Shown here one piece after another: positions 1 to 12,485 of a DNA stretch of 64,000 bases. The number at the start of each line of letters is the position of its first letter. The stretch's first letter is position 1. The DNA is from Ceratopteris richardii (Eukaryota > Streptophyta > Polypodiopsida > Polypodiales > Pteridaceae), in contig CM035407.1 of NCBI GenBank assembly GCA_020310875.1, positions 90,285,132-90,349,131 on the forward strand, read 5' to 3'. Below the pieces are notes generated by a model that saw nothing but the letters and a program-made list of their open reading frames with translations, was not told where the DNA came from and made no database searches. The translations under genes were made by a program, and so were the position numbers.

Positions 1-2
1 CA

Positions 3-3000
3 CTCATTGGACAACTACTTACTCAAGAGGCAAAGCTTTTCAAAAATGGAGAAAGCTCTAAAGGTAATCAATCTTCAGCTTTATACACTGATAAAAGCAA
101 GTCAACAGATAACAAAGGAAAGGCAAAGAAAGTGGATGATGAAGCAGGTACATATCAAGCTAACTATGCAGGTAGAGGAAGACATGGCAAAGGTAGTGGA
201 AGAGGAGGTAGACAAGGCAGGGGGAGATCCCAAGACTCCAACTCATGTTCTATTTGTGGATTAACTAATCATACAACTGAAAATTGCTTTAGAAATTCCA
301 GGAATCAAAGAGGCAGAGGATACAATAGAGGAAGTTATGGCTACTCAAAAGGAAGGTTCAACAATTATCATGGCACCTACAACAACTACAATCATTCAAA
401 CTATCAAGGAGGCTACAAAGGAAGGAGAGACTACAATAACTACACAGAAGACTCAAACAAAGAGGATTCATTATTGATTATGAACATGGCTATGCCACAA
501 GGTAAATCTGATGAGCATGTTTTCTACATAGACTCAGGTTGTTCAAATCATGTGGCAGGAAATGTGGCACTCCTATCAAATTTAGAAGATCCAAGGAATA
601 AGCATGAGGTACAAACAGGAGATGATACAAAACATCCTGTGGAGAAAATAGGCAATGTCAAAGCACCTGATGGAAACATCAACCTACTCAATAAGGTACT
701 CTATGTCCCTACCATTACAAAGAATTTGATAAGTGTTGGGCAGATAGTAGAGAAAGGGTTGCAAGTCAGGTTCACAAAAGCAGGAGCATTTGTTGAAGAT
801 CCAAGTCAAGGATTCAGAAGAATTGCAAAAGGTGAAAAGACAGGTAGATTGTTCACATTTCAATTACAGGACACTAGAAACATTGCTCTCTTTAATTATG
901 GTAGTCAGACACTCATAGAATTGGAAGTATGGCACAAAAGGTTAGCACATATTGGTGAAAGGTCATTAAAGCAAATCTGCAGGGACCAAAGTGTACCTGG
1001 ACTTCCTAATTTGTCAAAACAACATATGATTTATAAGTGTAGTGCATGTCAATTTGGAAAGTCTCACAGGTTACCATTCATGAAGAAAGGTTATATGCAT
1101 GGAGATCTCTTGGAGTTGGTTCATACAGATGTATGGGGACCTAGCAAGGAAGCTTCAATATCTGGATCAAGGTATTATGTTTCATTTATTGATGATTGCA
1201 GCAGATGGACTATCCTATTCTTTATGAAACACAAAGATGAAGAATGGAAGAAGACCAAGCTTAGATCATTGTAAAATTTTTGGATGTATTGCTTTTGCTC
1301 ATGTTCCTTCACAGGTTAGAGGCAAGATGGATCCAAAGGCAGAAAGGTGTGTATTTATTGGATATGACAACAATCAAAAGGGCTACAGGTTATACAACCC
1401 TACCAACAAAGGATTCTTGGTAAGCAGAGATGTAGTTTTTGATGAGAACAATTCATGGTATGAAGATTCATGCAGGAAGGTCAATTTACCATATAATCTT
1501 GAAGAAGATTTTCCAAAGCTTGGTAGAGAACAACCAAAGATTGAAGAACAAGACACCTCGGAGGATGATTAAGAATCTCATATGGAAAAGATCAAAGCAT
1601 GGAAGTCTAAAGGTAAAGCAAAATTGCAGGAACTTGGACATGAGGCAGAATCATCACATCATGGGCTAAGAAGATCTATGAGGGAAAAGAAAAAACCAGA
1701 AAGGTATGGGTTTGACACCTCATTAGTAACTAAACATTCTATCTACATAGCACAGGACATAAACCAAGAGGAGCCATGATCATTTGAAGAGGCCAAAGCA
1801 AAAACAGAATGGAAGCATGCAATGAAGGAAGAGATCAAAGCACTTGAGGAAAACAACACTTGGGATTTGGTGCCCAAGACCTCATCCATGAAGGTAATAG
1901 GCTCAAGATGGGTCTATAAACTCAAGAAGAATTCTGATGGCTCAATTAACAGGTATAAGGCAAGGCTTGTAGCAAAAGGCTTTGCACAAACTCAGGGAAT
2001 TGATTATGAGGAGACCTTCTCTCCTATGGCAAAGATGCCTACTATTAGGGTTTTGCTTCGTATTGCCTCTTCCAAGAATTGGAAGATACTTCAACTAGAT
2101 GTAAAGATGCATTCTTGAATGGTTGGATAACAGAAGAGGTATATATGGCACAACCACCTGGTTTTGAGAGTCCAGTTTATCCTGATTATGTGTGTAAACT
2201 TAACAAAGCATTGTATGGTCTCAAGCAAGCTCCAAGAGCTTGGAATTTGAGGCTTGTTTCATTCTTGCAGGACAAAGGCTTTCAACCAAGCAAGGCAGAT
2301 CCTTCACTCTTTATTAAAAAGAGTAATTCTGAGGTCATCTACTTATGTGTATATGCAGATGATATTATATTGACAGGAAATGATGCAGATGGTATGAAGA
2401 AGATCAAAGATCAGATGAGAGAAGAGTTCAAGATAAGTGATTTGGGTTCACTTACCTACTTCCTAGGTTTGGAAGTTGTCTACAAAGATCATGGTTTGTT
2501 TCTCACTCAAAGAAAGTACATTAAGGACATGTTGGCAAAGTTCAAGATGCAAGATTGTAAGATTGCAGGTACTCCAATGGAGGTCAATCACAAATTGAGC
2601 TCACATGAAGGTGAACTCATAGAGGACATCACATCAAAGTCTAGTGGGTAGTCTCAACTATGCCACATTGACAAGAGTAGATATATGTTACAGTGTGAGT
2701 GTGCTAAGTCAATTTATGCACACACCAAGGAAACCACATATGGATGCTGCCAAAAGGATTCTCAAGTATCTCAAAGGAACCATAAATGAAGGACTTTATT
2801 ATCCTTATGTATCTAATTTAGGTTTGAAGCTATTTTCTGATGCAGATTGGGTTGGCTCCAAGGAAGATAGAAGGAGCACTTCAGGTTATCTTACCTTTGC
2901 AGGCTCAAAGCTTATTTCATGGTCATCCAAGAAGCAACCCACAGTTGCTCTCTCTTCTACTGAAGCTGAATATAGAGGTCTTGCCATAGCTACACAGGAA

Positions 3001-3297
3001 GCTATGTGGATGAAGACATTGTTCAAAGATCTTGTATTGGAGTTTGGAACTCCAACTATTTTTGGTGACAATATGAGTTCTATTCACTTAGCTGCTAATC
3101 CTATTTTTCATGCAAGGACTAAACATATTGAAGTTCATTATCACTATGTACAAGAGAAGGTTCTAAGAAAAGGGATTCAAATATCATATGTGTCCACTCA
3201 TCAACAATGTGCAAATATTCTAACCAAAGCATTGGATGGTACAAAGCTTTGCAAATTCAAGGCTATGATTGGTTTGCAGGTAATCTTGGAAGATTGA
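3..3297 (+). pseudogene. Ty1/copia polyprotein remnant, element E (5' end outside window)
   Basis: This is a broken gag-pol of a copia retrotransposon. The frame is open from the window edge and starts inside gag. A CX2CX4HX4C zinc knuckle lies near 246-290, in Gly/Arg-rich sequence. The protease motif DSGCSNH (near 530) keeps its catalytic Asp. The GAG-pre-integrase segment and the first integrase Asp (HTDVWGPS, near 1125) follow. At about 1242 the sequence jumps to the end of integrase (PSLDHCKIFGC), so the second Asp and the Glu of the DDE triad are deleted. Stops or frame changes occur near 1570, 1779, 2110 and 2645. Reverse transcriptase (LYGLKQAPRAW, YADD) and RNase H (DADWVGSKEDRRST) are readable to 3297. 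The closest relative in the window is copia A at 46204-50370. The element cannot encode a working integrase. Confidence 0.9.
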
Positions 3298-3329
3298 AGA
3301 CCTCAAGCATACTTGGCTTGAGGGGGAGC

Positions 3330-4488
3330 TGTTGGAGCAAGTCTATGACAAGCCTAAGTATTGGCTTGAGTCCCACAAAGTCATAAAAGAAGCTTTAAAA
3401 TGAAGACTATGTAAAGTTCACTTGTGAACTACCTCTTGTAACTTTTGAAGAGTTTACTTAATGTAAAAGTAAGAGAATCTTAAGTGGTTGAGTCCACTTG
3501 ATCAAGAATGGAAAGAGGAGCCACGAATTTGTGATTTGTGGTAGGTAGAGAATCAAATCAATCATTGATTGATTGGAGAGTGATTGAGGGAAGTTAGCCT
3601 CCCAAACTCAACTATAAATAGATGGCAGTTTTAGTCGTGGTTAGAGAGACCTATGTGAAGACCTCCAAGAGCTGAGCTTTATGCCATATCAAGGTGTGAT
3701 TACAAGGCACACATATGTATCAGTAAGTCATTGTATTGTACAAGCAATATACTTTCATTTTCATGATTATTTCGTTTCATCTTTCCATGTTCTTGTGAAG
3801 TGTACTACTCACTGCCATTACTCTCAGTTTTCTCAGTCAGCTTGCAGAGATGTTTTCTCTAAGCATGGTGCATCAATTTCAATGATTTGACTTGGTAAAG
3901 TTAGCTCTATAAGTCTACTATATGCTCAAAAATTTTCATGTCATTTGGATGTTGCAATCTTCAGTTATGTTCATTTGAAGTCAACAGGGTCTGTTCATCT
4001 TCACTTCTCTATGAGGTACCCGACTTTTTTACTCATCTTGTCAGAGCCATTTCTCAGTGGTTACGTATCCAAATTCAGTGATTTAAAGCTTGTTGGATTC
4101 AGCTTACTGTCTAGTATAACCATACAAATGTTCATAATCATTGGATTACTACATTTTGAGGTATGTTGATTTTTCTGCTCACTTGTCTCAAACTGTAGTA
4201 GCCCGTGAAAATCGGGATGATGTCATCAGTTGTTAAAACTCATTCTCAGTGTGTGGTTCATTATTTTTGATGAGATTACTCTTGAAGGTTAGCTCTTTAA
4301 GCTACCTAGACTTCCCCAAGAGGAATTAAGCTAATTGCTGTTGTGCTCAGAGAATTATGTAAAACACTGGACAGGTGTATGAACCAAGAATAGCAAGTTT
4401 TCACCTCTGAGCTAACTCCAACTTATCTGTTTTGATCTATCTTTTTGAGAGTGATCTTCCAAGGTACATAGGGTGTCTAATACATCCA
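3330..4488 (+). repeat. 3' LTR of copia element E
   Basis: The LTR begins TGTTGGAGCAAG directly after the polypurine tract GAGGGGGAGC (3320-3329), the same junction seen in copia A. Its 5' partner lies outside the window, so the end near 4488 (TACATCCA) is a guess from the TG...CA rule. The short ORFs inside it look like chance frames. Confidence 0.6.
3613..3620 (+). promoter_or_regulatory. TATA box in the LTR of copia E
   Basis: TATAAATA lies 283 bases into the LTR. The copia A LTRs hold the same octamer at 45098 and 50527, which supports it as the core promoter. Confidence 0.5.
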
Positions 4489-4544
4489 TTGGCAAGCTAA
4501 AAGGGCCCACCATCTACTCCTGGAGTTCATTTGGCTGGTGTAGA

Positions 4545-5017
4545 TCAAGGATTTTGCAACACCTCTTCATCTTCAAACACATACTTATCCATCTCTTCAC
4601 AATCAACAATGTCTTTCATCTTGATCGCATAATCAGATATTGATTGTGAAGCCTTCTTCTTGAATGTGGTAAACTCTGCCATAGTGATGCTTTCCTTGAC
4701 TTGGTTGTATTCTGAAAATGCTCCTCTAAAGCACTCCATATATCACTTGCACTTTCAAGTCCTCTGATATGAGGAAGTAAGTAATCATCTACTACCATGT
4801 AGATAATGCTCCTTGCTTGAGCATCCTTCTTCATACAAATCTTTAAATCTACAAGCTCCTCCCTAGTTGGAACACTAGGATCTTTGAAATCTGGCTTCTC
4901 TTCTTCTCCTGTGATGTATCCCATCAGATCTTTGCTCATAACATGAGCTTCCATCCTCATAGACCAAGCTAGATAGTTTTCTCTATCCAATTTCTCTATC
5001 TGAAGAGAATTTCCCAT
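4545..5017 (-). pseudogene. copia gag N-terminal fragment (minus strand)
   Basis: Reading down from 5017, the protein starts MGNSLQIEKLDRENY and closely matches the first 140 or so residues of the copia A polyprotein (46204). The frame shifts near 4680-4740: the AEFTTFKKKASQSISDY segment is in another frame. The match stops near 4570, and the rest of gag and all of pol are missing. With the adjacent LTR (5240-6194) it forms the 5' end of a truncated copia element facing element E. Confidence 0.85.
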
Positions 5018-5225
5018 CCTTTCTTCACATGTGCAATAAATTCTTCAAGCTTTGTGAATAATGAATATACATTTACTTCGAATCTAGTTCCTTTTGATAT
5101 TCTTGATAGCTTCAAGCCTCCTTCTCTAGCTTTTGCTTCAAACTTTCACCTTTTGAATCTTCAAGAATACATTTTTGTATATCTACAATAGTCAGGGTCC
5201 TTGTTTCTTCAAATCTGATGACTCT

Positions 5226-5239
5226 TGCTCAGATACCAC
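5226..5239 (-). other. primer-binding site of the truncated minus-strand copia
   Basis: On the minus strand TGGTATCTGAGC follows the LTR end (CTCCATCA), one mismatch from the initiator-Met tRNA complement TGGTATCAGAGC. It fixes the LTR boundary and the orientation. Confidence 0.75.
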
Positions 5240-6194
5240 TGATGGAGAGTGTTAATATCCAAAACAACACGTTATCATTGCTGTTAGAGCATCTCTATAT
5301 CAAGAAAAAATCAAAACCTCAACCAATTTTGGAAGACCAATGCCAAATTATCAAACTTTGAACTAACTATGAAGAAACTAATTATTCAAGAAAGTATATT
5401 GCACTTAATTCACTCATTGACTAATCAAAAGTGTAGAGTTTTCAATGAAACTTTGTACAAGGTGTCTCTTAAAGTTTGCACACCTCCAAGTTAACTATCT
5501 TCAAAAGATTTATTAGATCTTGAGATTTGCTCAAAACAATGTACCTATGTCTGAAACTAGTCTTTTGTGTAGTCCACTTTGACACCTGCAACTTCTAATG
5601 CATAGTTCTCCCAAAATAGAGCCCGTTTATTCAAATGCTTTTAGCCACAAGTAGCTTACCTTTCAACTTAAAGAATGAATGCTTACTTGCTCAAAATTGC
5701 ACCTGTTCCTATCTTCACTTCTTCACATTTACACATGTAAATGTTCCTACTTAAAATTCTCTTAGCATGATTACAACTAAAATCTCAAAACTTGTACAAA
5801 GGTCACTCAAATATAGAATTAGACTTGTACAAAATAATTCCTCAAGAAGATAAACACAAAAGGAGCACTGAGCAAACGATCGAGGCACAACTTTCTTCTA
5901 TTCAGAGAAATCTTACATCTGATGAATGATACACATTCAACTTATGATCTACACTTTTCTATATCATCTATTCTTTATCTCTCATATATATCAAGACTAT
6001 ATACAAGTGTATATGTGGATTCATCATTATTTCAAGTATTTGTGAAGTATTTACAAAGCTAGTATACATGTGTATGTAGACCATCTCTTTCTAAATCTCC
6101 ACTTTACTTCATGCTCTTAGGCTTCAATATTTTCTTAAATTCTTTATTCCTAAGCTTCATATAATCATCAGTTGTTGATTGTTTTGCTCCAACA
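5240..6194 (-). repeat. 5' LTR of the truncated minus-strand copia
   Basis: Read on the minus strand the repeat runs from TGTTGGAGCAAAAC (at 6194) to ATTAACACTCTCCATCA (at 5240), about 955 bp. The start resembles element E and the end matches the copia A LTR end, so the three belong to related families. No second copy lies in the window. Confidence 0.75.
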
Positions 6195-6316
6195 CGTATC
6201 CCATAAAGCAAGGGTTAGATGAGTTACATAGTGTCTTGTTGTAGCTAGGGATTGAACCCCCCCCCCCCCCCCACCTCAAGAAGCGAAGAGCCAATCCAAC
6301 TAAACTGAGCCACACT
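6195..6316 (-). repeat. tRNA-derived SINE-like element with a C16 tract
   Basis: The minus strand shows a Pol III A-box-like stretch (GTGGCTCAGTTTAGTTGG, 6296-6313) and a B-box-like GGGTTCAATCCC (near 6248-6259), as in tRNA-headed SINEs. The bases before the B box are expanded to an uninterrupted run of 16 C on the plus strand (6257-6272). Its tail abuts the LTR boundary at 6194 and its head abuts a T run. The family is not recognised. A decayed tRNA gene is the alternative, but no cloverleaf is evident. Confidence 0.5.
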
Positions 6317-6450
6317 CTTTTTTTTTAGAGAACAAAAAAATTGAATATTAATATATGAGTTACAAACTGTGCTAGGGGCAGACCCTCACCAAATACACAT
6401 AAGCACTCCACCATTCTTTTTTTAGACAACAAGAAGATTAGATTAATGAT
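6317..6450 (-). repeat. LINE-like 3' tails (two copies)
   Basis: Two similar stretches (from about 6316 and 6411) read on the minus strand as an AT-rich 3' UTR ending TTGTTCTCTAAAAAA or TTGTCTAAAAAAAG, the look of a non-LTR retrotransposon tail. A third relative lies at 12375-12470. No LINE protein is readable beside them, so the assignment is inferred from the tail pattern alone. Confidence 0.35.
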
Positions 6451-7446
6451 GGTATGTGTAAGTGTACAGAGGGTAGGATCCCACACAAGGATCCCAGATT
6501 GCAATAAATACTCAACAAATACCACTAGAACAAGGGACATACATCTGGGTAGGATACAAGTAAGAGAGATACAAAGGTTCTTGATACACAAGCTCATGTA
6601 CATGAGAAAATCATGTCAAATCTGGAACTAGAGTACAACTTAAGTAATGAATCTCTCCACTATTTGGGGGAGGTGTTATACAGATGTTTAGACAGTTGAA
6701 AATCCTCAGGAAGGGTTGTCTTGATAGGAAGAAGACACCCCACTGCAACATCTTTGAACCCTCTACAGCTCTTGAATTTCTCCAACATGTATCTGGCAAC
6801 ATTAGCAAGGTGAACAAGCCTGTGGGAAGTGCATTGAAGAAGCCTCTCCTACAACACCTTTTTGTGCAGCAGCAATACCTGAAGACAAGTAGGAGATAAG
6901 TAAATGATATCCATTATAGTAGAGTCCTGAATGACCCCACCATTGATAGTGAGGTCATTCCAGCTAGAGTATCCCTTCCTGCAACACTTGTGCTCTTTGA
7001 TTCCCATTTTGCAATTGTTCCACAAAGATAGCCATCCAATCTAGATGCTTTCTTGGAAAAGTCAGAATGAGTAAAGTATTTCTCCTTAGGGAAACATGCC
7101 TTTTCAACCTCCATCCAAGCCTTCCATAATCTACAACAAAGGGAACTTCCTACATCAACAAAAGAGTTAAGACACAATAATATCCCATAAAGAATGATCT
7201 TGCTAGGATTTATAATTTTCTATATAAAAATGTTTAGTGTTTCTTTTTATGAGGTTATCCCATATGTCAGAAGAATCTAGGGATCTAGCTATCCATTTAG
7301 CAACTTTATTAGGGAGGCAATAGATGTTCCACTTGATTGAACTTCTGAGCACAGAAATGGTTACTGAAGGAACTAGTTTATAATTATCTAGTCAATCGTG
7401 TACTACATAGTGCTAGACAAAAAAGTTGTCCAACATCACATGAGTA
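6451..7446. other. unassigned sequence
   Basis: About 1 kb with only short chance ORFs on both strands. No LTR boundary, domain or tandem repeat was recognised. Confidence 0.4.
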
Positions 7447-10400
7447 TTACAAATTCCAGGGCATACTATTATAAATGGCCTCATACACATCACCATTTAT
7501 GGTAAACATGTCTATACAATCGTGGATTGGTGACATGGGTATTCTAATGCATCTTACAAGATGGGAATACATATAATCTAGTGGTCTTGTTTCTAACAAC
7601 TTGTAGACATTTTCTTCTAGTCTCTCATAAAATAAACCCACCACATAATATGTTCTTGAAGCTATCAGGTTGTTCCACACATCCATTACATTCTTCGGAT
7701 TGAGCTCTTTTCCTTGTGTGCACTTTAATAAATAGGAATTTGCACCTTCATCATTGTCCTCTTCTGTGTTGACTGCAAATTTGTCATCCATTGCCAATGC
7801 ATCTGATAGGTAGTTGCCATCACCTTCAAATGTAAAATTTGAAAAGGATGAGTCTTCTACTTCATCTGACTCACTGACCATGGATACAATGAAAGCAATA
7901 ATATGTTAGTTCTCTGACACCAATGCAATGTCCACCTAGCGTTGAATAGCCATGAATAGAATGCAAGGATCAAACTTGAGATATCCCCTTAGAATCCCAA
8001 GCCTTCTCCCTGTTGACTTCATCAATCTTCACTTCCCAGAAGCCTTGTGTGACATCTCTCCCTTTTGACTCTTACAAATGTTCCATGAGAAATTTCATAA
8101 CATCTACAACACACTTCAGTATTGCACCTTCAAGTTTCAGTTGTTCATGGGTTAGCGCCCTTTTCACAACTACACCTACTCCATCATGTTCTCCCTTCCT
8201 GTGCCCTGACTCAAAGAAGTTCCATATCATAGTCATGCCTATTAGCCCTGGATATCTTCCTACGAAGTAAAATGGATATTTAGCTTTAAATTGAGAAGCT
8301 GCACCATTTGACCATACCCAATGTTGGCTTAATTCAAGGTTTAGCTTTCTCAACCATTGCCAACGTAATTGGAAACAATGTTGCACAAAAAGGGTGTCAA
8401 GCTTCTTGTCATCGGATATGAAGAAGTGGATTACCTTTTTAGGAATACTCTCCAAATAAAAATATGTGATATGCATAAAAATAGTTACTTGTAGAGACCA
8501 CCAATGCATAGATTGTATTTCATTTTGCGTGTGGAATGTATAGTTTTCTACAAAATTAACCACTCAAACCACAACATCGCCTGGGAATTCAAAGACACAC
8601 ATCTTAAACTGGTGCACTTGCCATAAATAAATGAAATTGTGCTTGATAAATTTCTTTAGAGTTTTCTCAAATAATCATGTTACAACTTTAGGATTCATCT
8701 CCCTCTTTATCATTTCTTTCCTTTTATGAACTTGTCCTTCATATATTGACTCGACATCTTCAAAGATCTTTACAGGAATATGATATTCCTCAATGCTAGT
8801 CTCTCTCCGACACCACTTAAAATGTCCTACTCCGCAATCAGAGCACTCACCCATCACACATTTGTATTGGTGGAATGTGGTATCATTTTGACATGGACAT
8901 AGAATACTCTCTATAATGTTGCTAATCGATTGAAATGTAGTTGTTGAAGCATTACACCTTGATGTCTTCCCTACTTGACAAATAGAACAATCACATTTAC
9001 AAAGATAGCTATGCACGACCGAGCTTGATTGACATAGGAGATTGATTGCATCCTTAAGGTATGACATTTAAACGTCTTTAGCAGCATGTGAATCTGTCTT
9101 TCAATCTCTTAACAAAATATGGCTTCAATGATTCGAACTTCTGAAGCTGGATATTTATCATTGGATGCAATTTTTTGAAGCATATAAATAGCTCCATCTA
9201 CATTACACAAACAAGTAGTTATTAGTAGTCATTAATTAGCTAGTTATAAGTTTGCTATTACTAAGTAGTTGGTGGTTAGTTGTTACAAGGTGTTAGATTG
9301 TTACTAGTTAGTTCTCAATAATTAGATATTATTAATTAGCTTGTTAGTAATTATCTATTATTAAGTAGCTAGTTCTTGGTTAGCTGTTTGTAATTAGCTA
9401 TTAACAAGTAGCTAGTTCTTAGTTAGTTCTTAGTAATTAGCTATTACTGAGAACAATTAGTTTGTTAGCAATTAGTTATTACTAAGTAGCTAGTTCTTGG
9501 TTAGCTGTTTGTAATTAGCTATTACTAATTAGCTTGTTACTAATTAGATATTACTAAGTGGTTGGTTCTTGGTTAGTTGTTTGTAATTAGGTATTACTAA
9601 TTAGCTTGTTACTAATTAGCTTGTTACTAACTATCTTGTTACTAATTATCTTGTTACTAATTAGCTATTACTAATTAGCTTTTTGTAATTAGCTATTACT
9701 AATTAGCTTGTTACTAATTAGCTTATTATTAATTCTCTTGTTACTAGTTAGCTTGTTACTCATTTGCTTGTTACTAATTAGCTTGTTAGTCATTAGTTAT
9801 TATAAGTAGCTTGAGTTGTTTGTAATTAGCTATTACTAATTAGCTTATTACTAATTAGCTATTACTAATTACCTTGTTACTAGTTAGCTTGTTACTAACT
9901 AGCTTGTTACTCATTAGCTTGTTACTAATTAGCTATTACTAATTAGCTTTCTACTAATTAGATTGTTACTAAATAGATTGTTACTAACATGATTGTTACT
10001 CATTAGCTTGTTACTAGTTAGCTATTACTAATTATATTGTTAGTAATTAGCTATTACTAAGTAGCTGGTTCTTTGTTAGCTATTTGTAATTAGTTATTAC
10101 TAATTAGCTTGTTACGAATTGGCTTTTTAATCATTAGCTTGTTACTTATTAGCTTGTTAGTAATTAGCTATTACTAAGTAGTTGGTTCTCGATTAGCTGT
10201 TTGTAATTAGCTATAACTAATTAGCTTCTACTAATTAGATATTACTAATTAGCTTGTTACTAATTAGCTTGTTAGTAATTAGCTATTACTAAGTAGCTAG
10301 TTATTGGTTAGTTGTTTGTAATTAGCTATTACTAATTAGCTTGTTACTAATTATCTATTACTAAGTAGTTGGTTCTTGGTTAGTTGTTTGTAATTAGCTA

Positions 10401-12189
10401 TTGCTAATTAGCTTGTTACCAATTAGCTATTATTAAGTAGCTTGTAACTAATTAGCTATTACTAAGTAGCTGGTTCTTGGATAGTCATTTTTGTAATTAG
10501 TTATTGCTAATTAGCTTGCTACTAGTAACCTATTACTAAGTAGCTGGTTCTTAGTTAGTTCTTAGTAATTAGCTATTACTAATTAGCTTAATAGTAATTA
10601 GTTATTACTAAGTAGATGGTTCTTGGTAAGGTGTTTGTAATTAGCTATTACTAATTAGCTTGTTACTAATTTTCTATTAGAAAGTAGTTGTTTTTGGTTA
10701 GTTGTTTGTAATTAGTTATTACTAATTAGCTTTTTACTAGTTACCTATTAATAAGTAGCTGGTTCTTAGTTAGATCTCAGTAATCAGCTACTAGTATTTA
10801 GCTTGTTAACAATTAGTTATTATTAAGTGGCTAGTCATTGGTTAATTGTTTGTAATTACTAATAATCTTTAACTAATTATCTTGTTAACAATTAGCTATT
10901 ACTAAGTAGCTCGTTCTTAGTTAGTTGTTAGTAATTATCTATTACTGATTAGCTTGTTAGTAATTAGATATTACTAAGCAGCTAGTTCTTGGTTAGCTGT
11001 TTGTAATTAGCTATTTCTAATTAGCTTCTACTATTTAGCTATTAATAAGTAGCTAGTTCTTGGTTAGTTGTTTGTAATTAGCTATTACTAATTAGCTTGT
11101 TACTAGTTACCTATTACTAAGTAGCTAGTTCTTAGTTGTTAGTAATTAGCTATTACTATTTAGCTTGTTAAGAGTTCGTTATTATTTAGTAGCTACTTCT
11201 TAGTTGGTTGTTAGTAATTAGTTATTACTAATTATCGTGTTACCAATTAGCTATTACTAAGTAGTTGGTTGTTGGATGGTTATTAGTAATTAGCTATTAC
11301 TAATTAGCTTGTTACTAATTGGCTATTACTTAAGAGCTAATTTCTTGGTTAGTTGTTTGTAATAAGCTATTTCTAAATAGCTTGTTACTAGTTAGCTATT
11401 ACTATTAGCTCTATAAGTTACTTGTTACTGGTTCTTGTATAATTAGCTAAAATCGTGAATGGATGATTGAAGATAGGATTACTTAAGATACATCAAGACG
11501 GTGAACATGATGCTCCAAATATTGATTTTTGCCAAGTCGGTTCATGCTTATATCCTTCTTATTTGGTGACACCCTCTCTCTGTTGTCCAAAACATGATAA
11601 TCAGATGCTTGACCTCTTGTGTGATACATGTGGTACGTGTTGCCCTACCAGTTGCCTTCAAAAAACTATGATGAGACTCAATTGTACTTAACCATCCAAT
11701 CATATTATAGAAGACTTTCTTGCTTACTCCCAATACCCTAGAAAGCCTTGAAATATTTATCTAATTTGTTGATGAATATGCATCACTATTTAGAGCCATC
11801 CTCAATGTTGATCTCTTCAACACAAGGTCATCAAAATTCTTTCTCATACTTTGTAGTGTATTCCAAAGATTGGTGAAAAGGGCACATGTTACATGATCTT
11901 TGTTACTGCCCATTGCATCAAAAAGTTGCCCAATACATGGACTCTGCAACATCCTATTTAGTGCCTCGATTTTATCTTCACAACATAACTGTCTAGTTTG
12001 ATTTTTACAATACTTGATGATCTTATCCACAATGCCATCCAAGTTGCTTGAACTGCAATTAGCATTACTCTCCACATTAGTGCCCGATATTGATGTTATT
12101 GTGTCTCTATATTTCCTTTTCTTTTCCTTCCAATAACATCTTAATGCTTGTTGATCACTATCCACTATTGGTATTGTATTAACTTCCAT
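7447..12189 (-). pseudogene. decayed DDE-transposase-like gene, family unnamed
   Basis: Read downward from 12189. The first block (12189-11470) runs through an in-frame TAG near 11760 into SRVLGVSKKVFYNMIGW. After about 2.25 kb of minisatellite the frame resumes near 9185 (YMLQKIASNDKYPASEVR). A Cys-rich block follows (CPCQNDTTFH, GECSDCGVGHFKWC, 9067-8675). The core lies at 8690-8072: NFVENYTFHTQNEIQSMHW, then WSNGAASQFKAKYPFYFV, then WNFFESGHRKGEHDGVGVVVKR. A last block (7881-7447) has an acidic start and ASRTYYVVGLFYE. In-frame stops near 8673 and 8540, one near 8070 and a shift near 7900 make it a pseudogene. The ordered acidic motifs suggest the transposase core of a widespread, poorly named family. 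That is recollection of the family pattern, not a search. The first acidic position reads NFVENY where DFAENY is expected. Confidence 0.6.
9200..11445. repeat. TAATTA-rich minisatellite inside the transposase-like pseudogene
   Basis: About 2.25 kb is made almost entirely of degenerate 14-15 bp units such as TTGTTACTAATTAGC and TATTACTAATTAGC. They are interleaved with TATTACTAAGTAGC, TGGTTCTTGGTTAGT and TGTTTGTAATTAGC, giving a higher-order unit of roughly 70-75 bp. The palindrome CTAATTAG recurs dozens of times. It has no ORF and is low in G+C. It separates the amino-terminal and Cys-rich blocks of the flanking pseudogene, so it probably expanded inside an intron or after insertion. Confidence 0.9.
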
Positions 12190-12485
12190 CAGTTCGCTTC
12201 TCTGAGATTTCCCTACATCAACACACTACAAATGATGAAGAAACCATAAATACAATAACATCTACCACTCATCAATTCACTTTCTTATATTGACTTTATG
12301 TTGAGTATTGTTAGGAATACTTTTAAACCTGCAACAATCATCCACAATCTGAGATGTTACTCATATATAACTTCCCTTTTATTTAGAGAACAGGAAAAAA
12401 GTAGATTAATGAGGGAATTGTACAAAATGTGCAGGGGCCAAGAGCCCACACATCACCATAAAATCAATGTCGTCAGTCTTTACAA
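12190..12485. other. no gene; LINE-like tail at 12375-12470
   Basis: The stretch upstream of the first transposase-like block is AT-rich. It holds a minus-strand LINE-like 3' tail similar to those at 6317-6450. Nothing else was recognised. Confidence 0.35.

Noticed and set aside
3681..4169. Short plus-strand ORFs with hydrophobic stretches
   Set aside because: They lie within the copia E LTR, where no coding is expected.
9200..11445. Telomeric or CRISPR-like array
   Set aside because: The units are variable, contiguous and without spacers, and do not match TTTAGGG.
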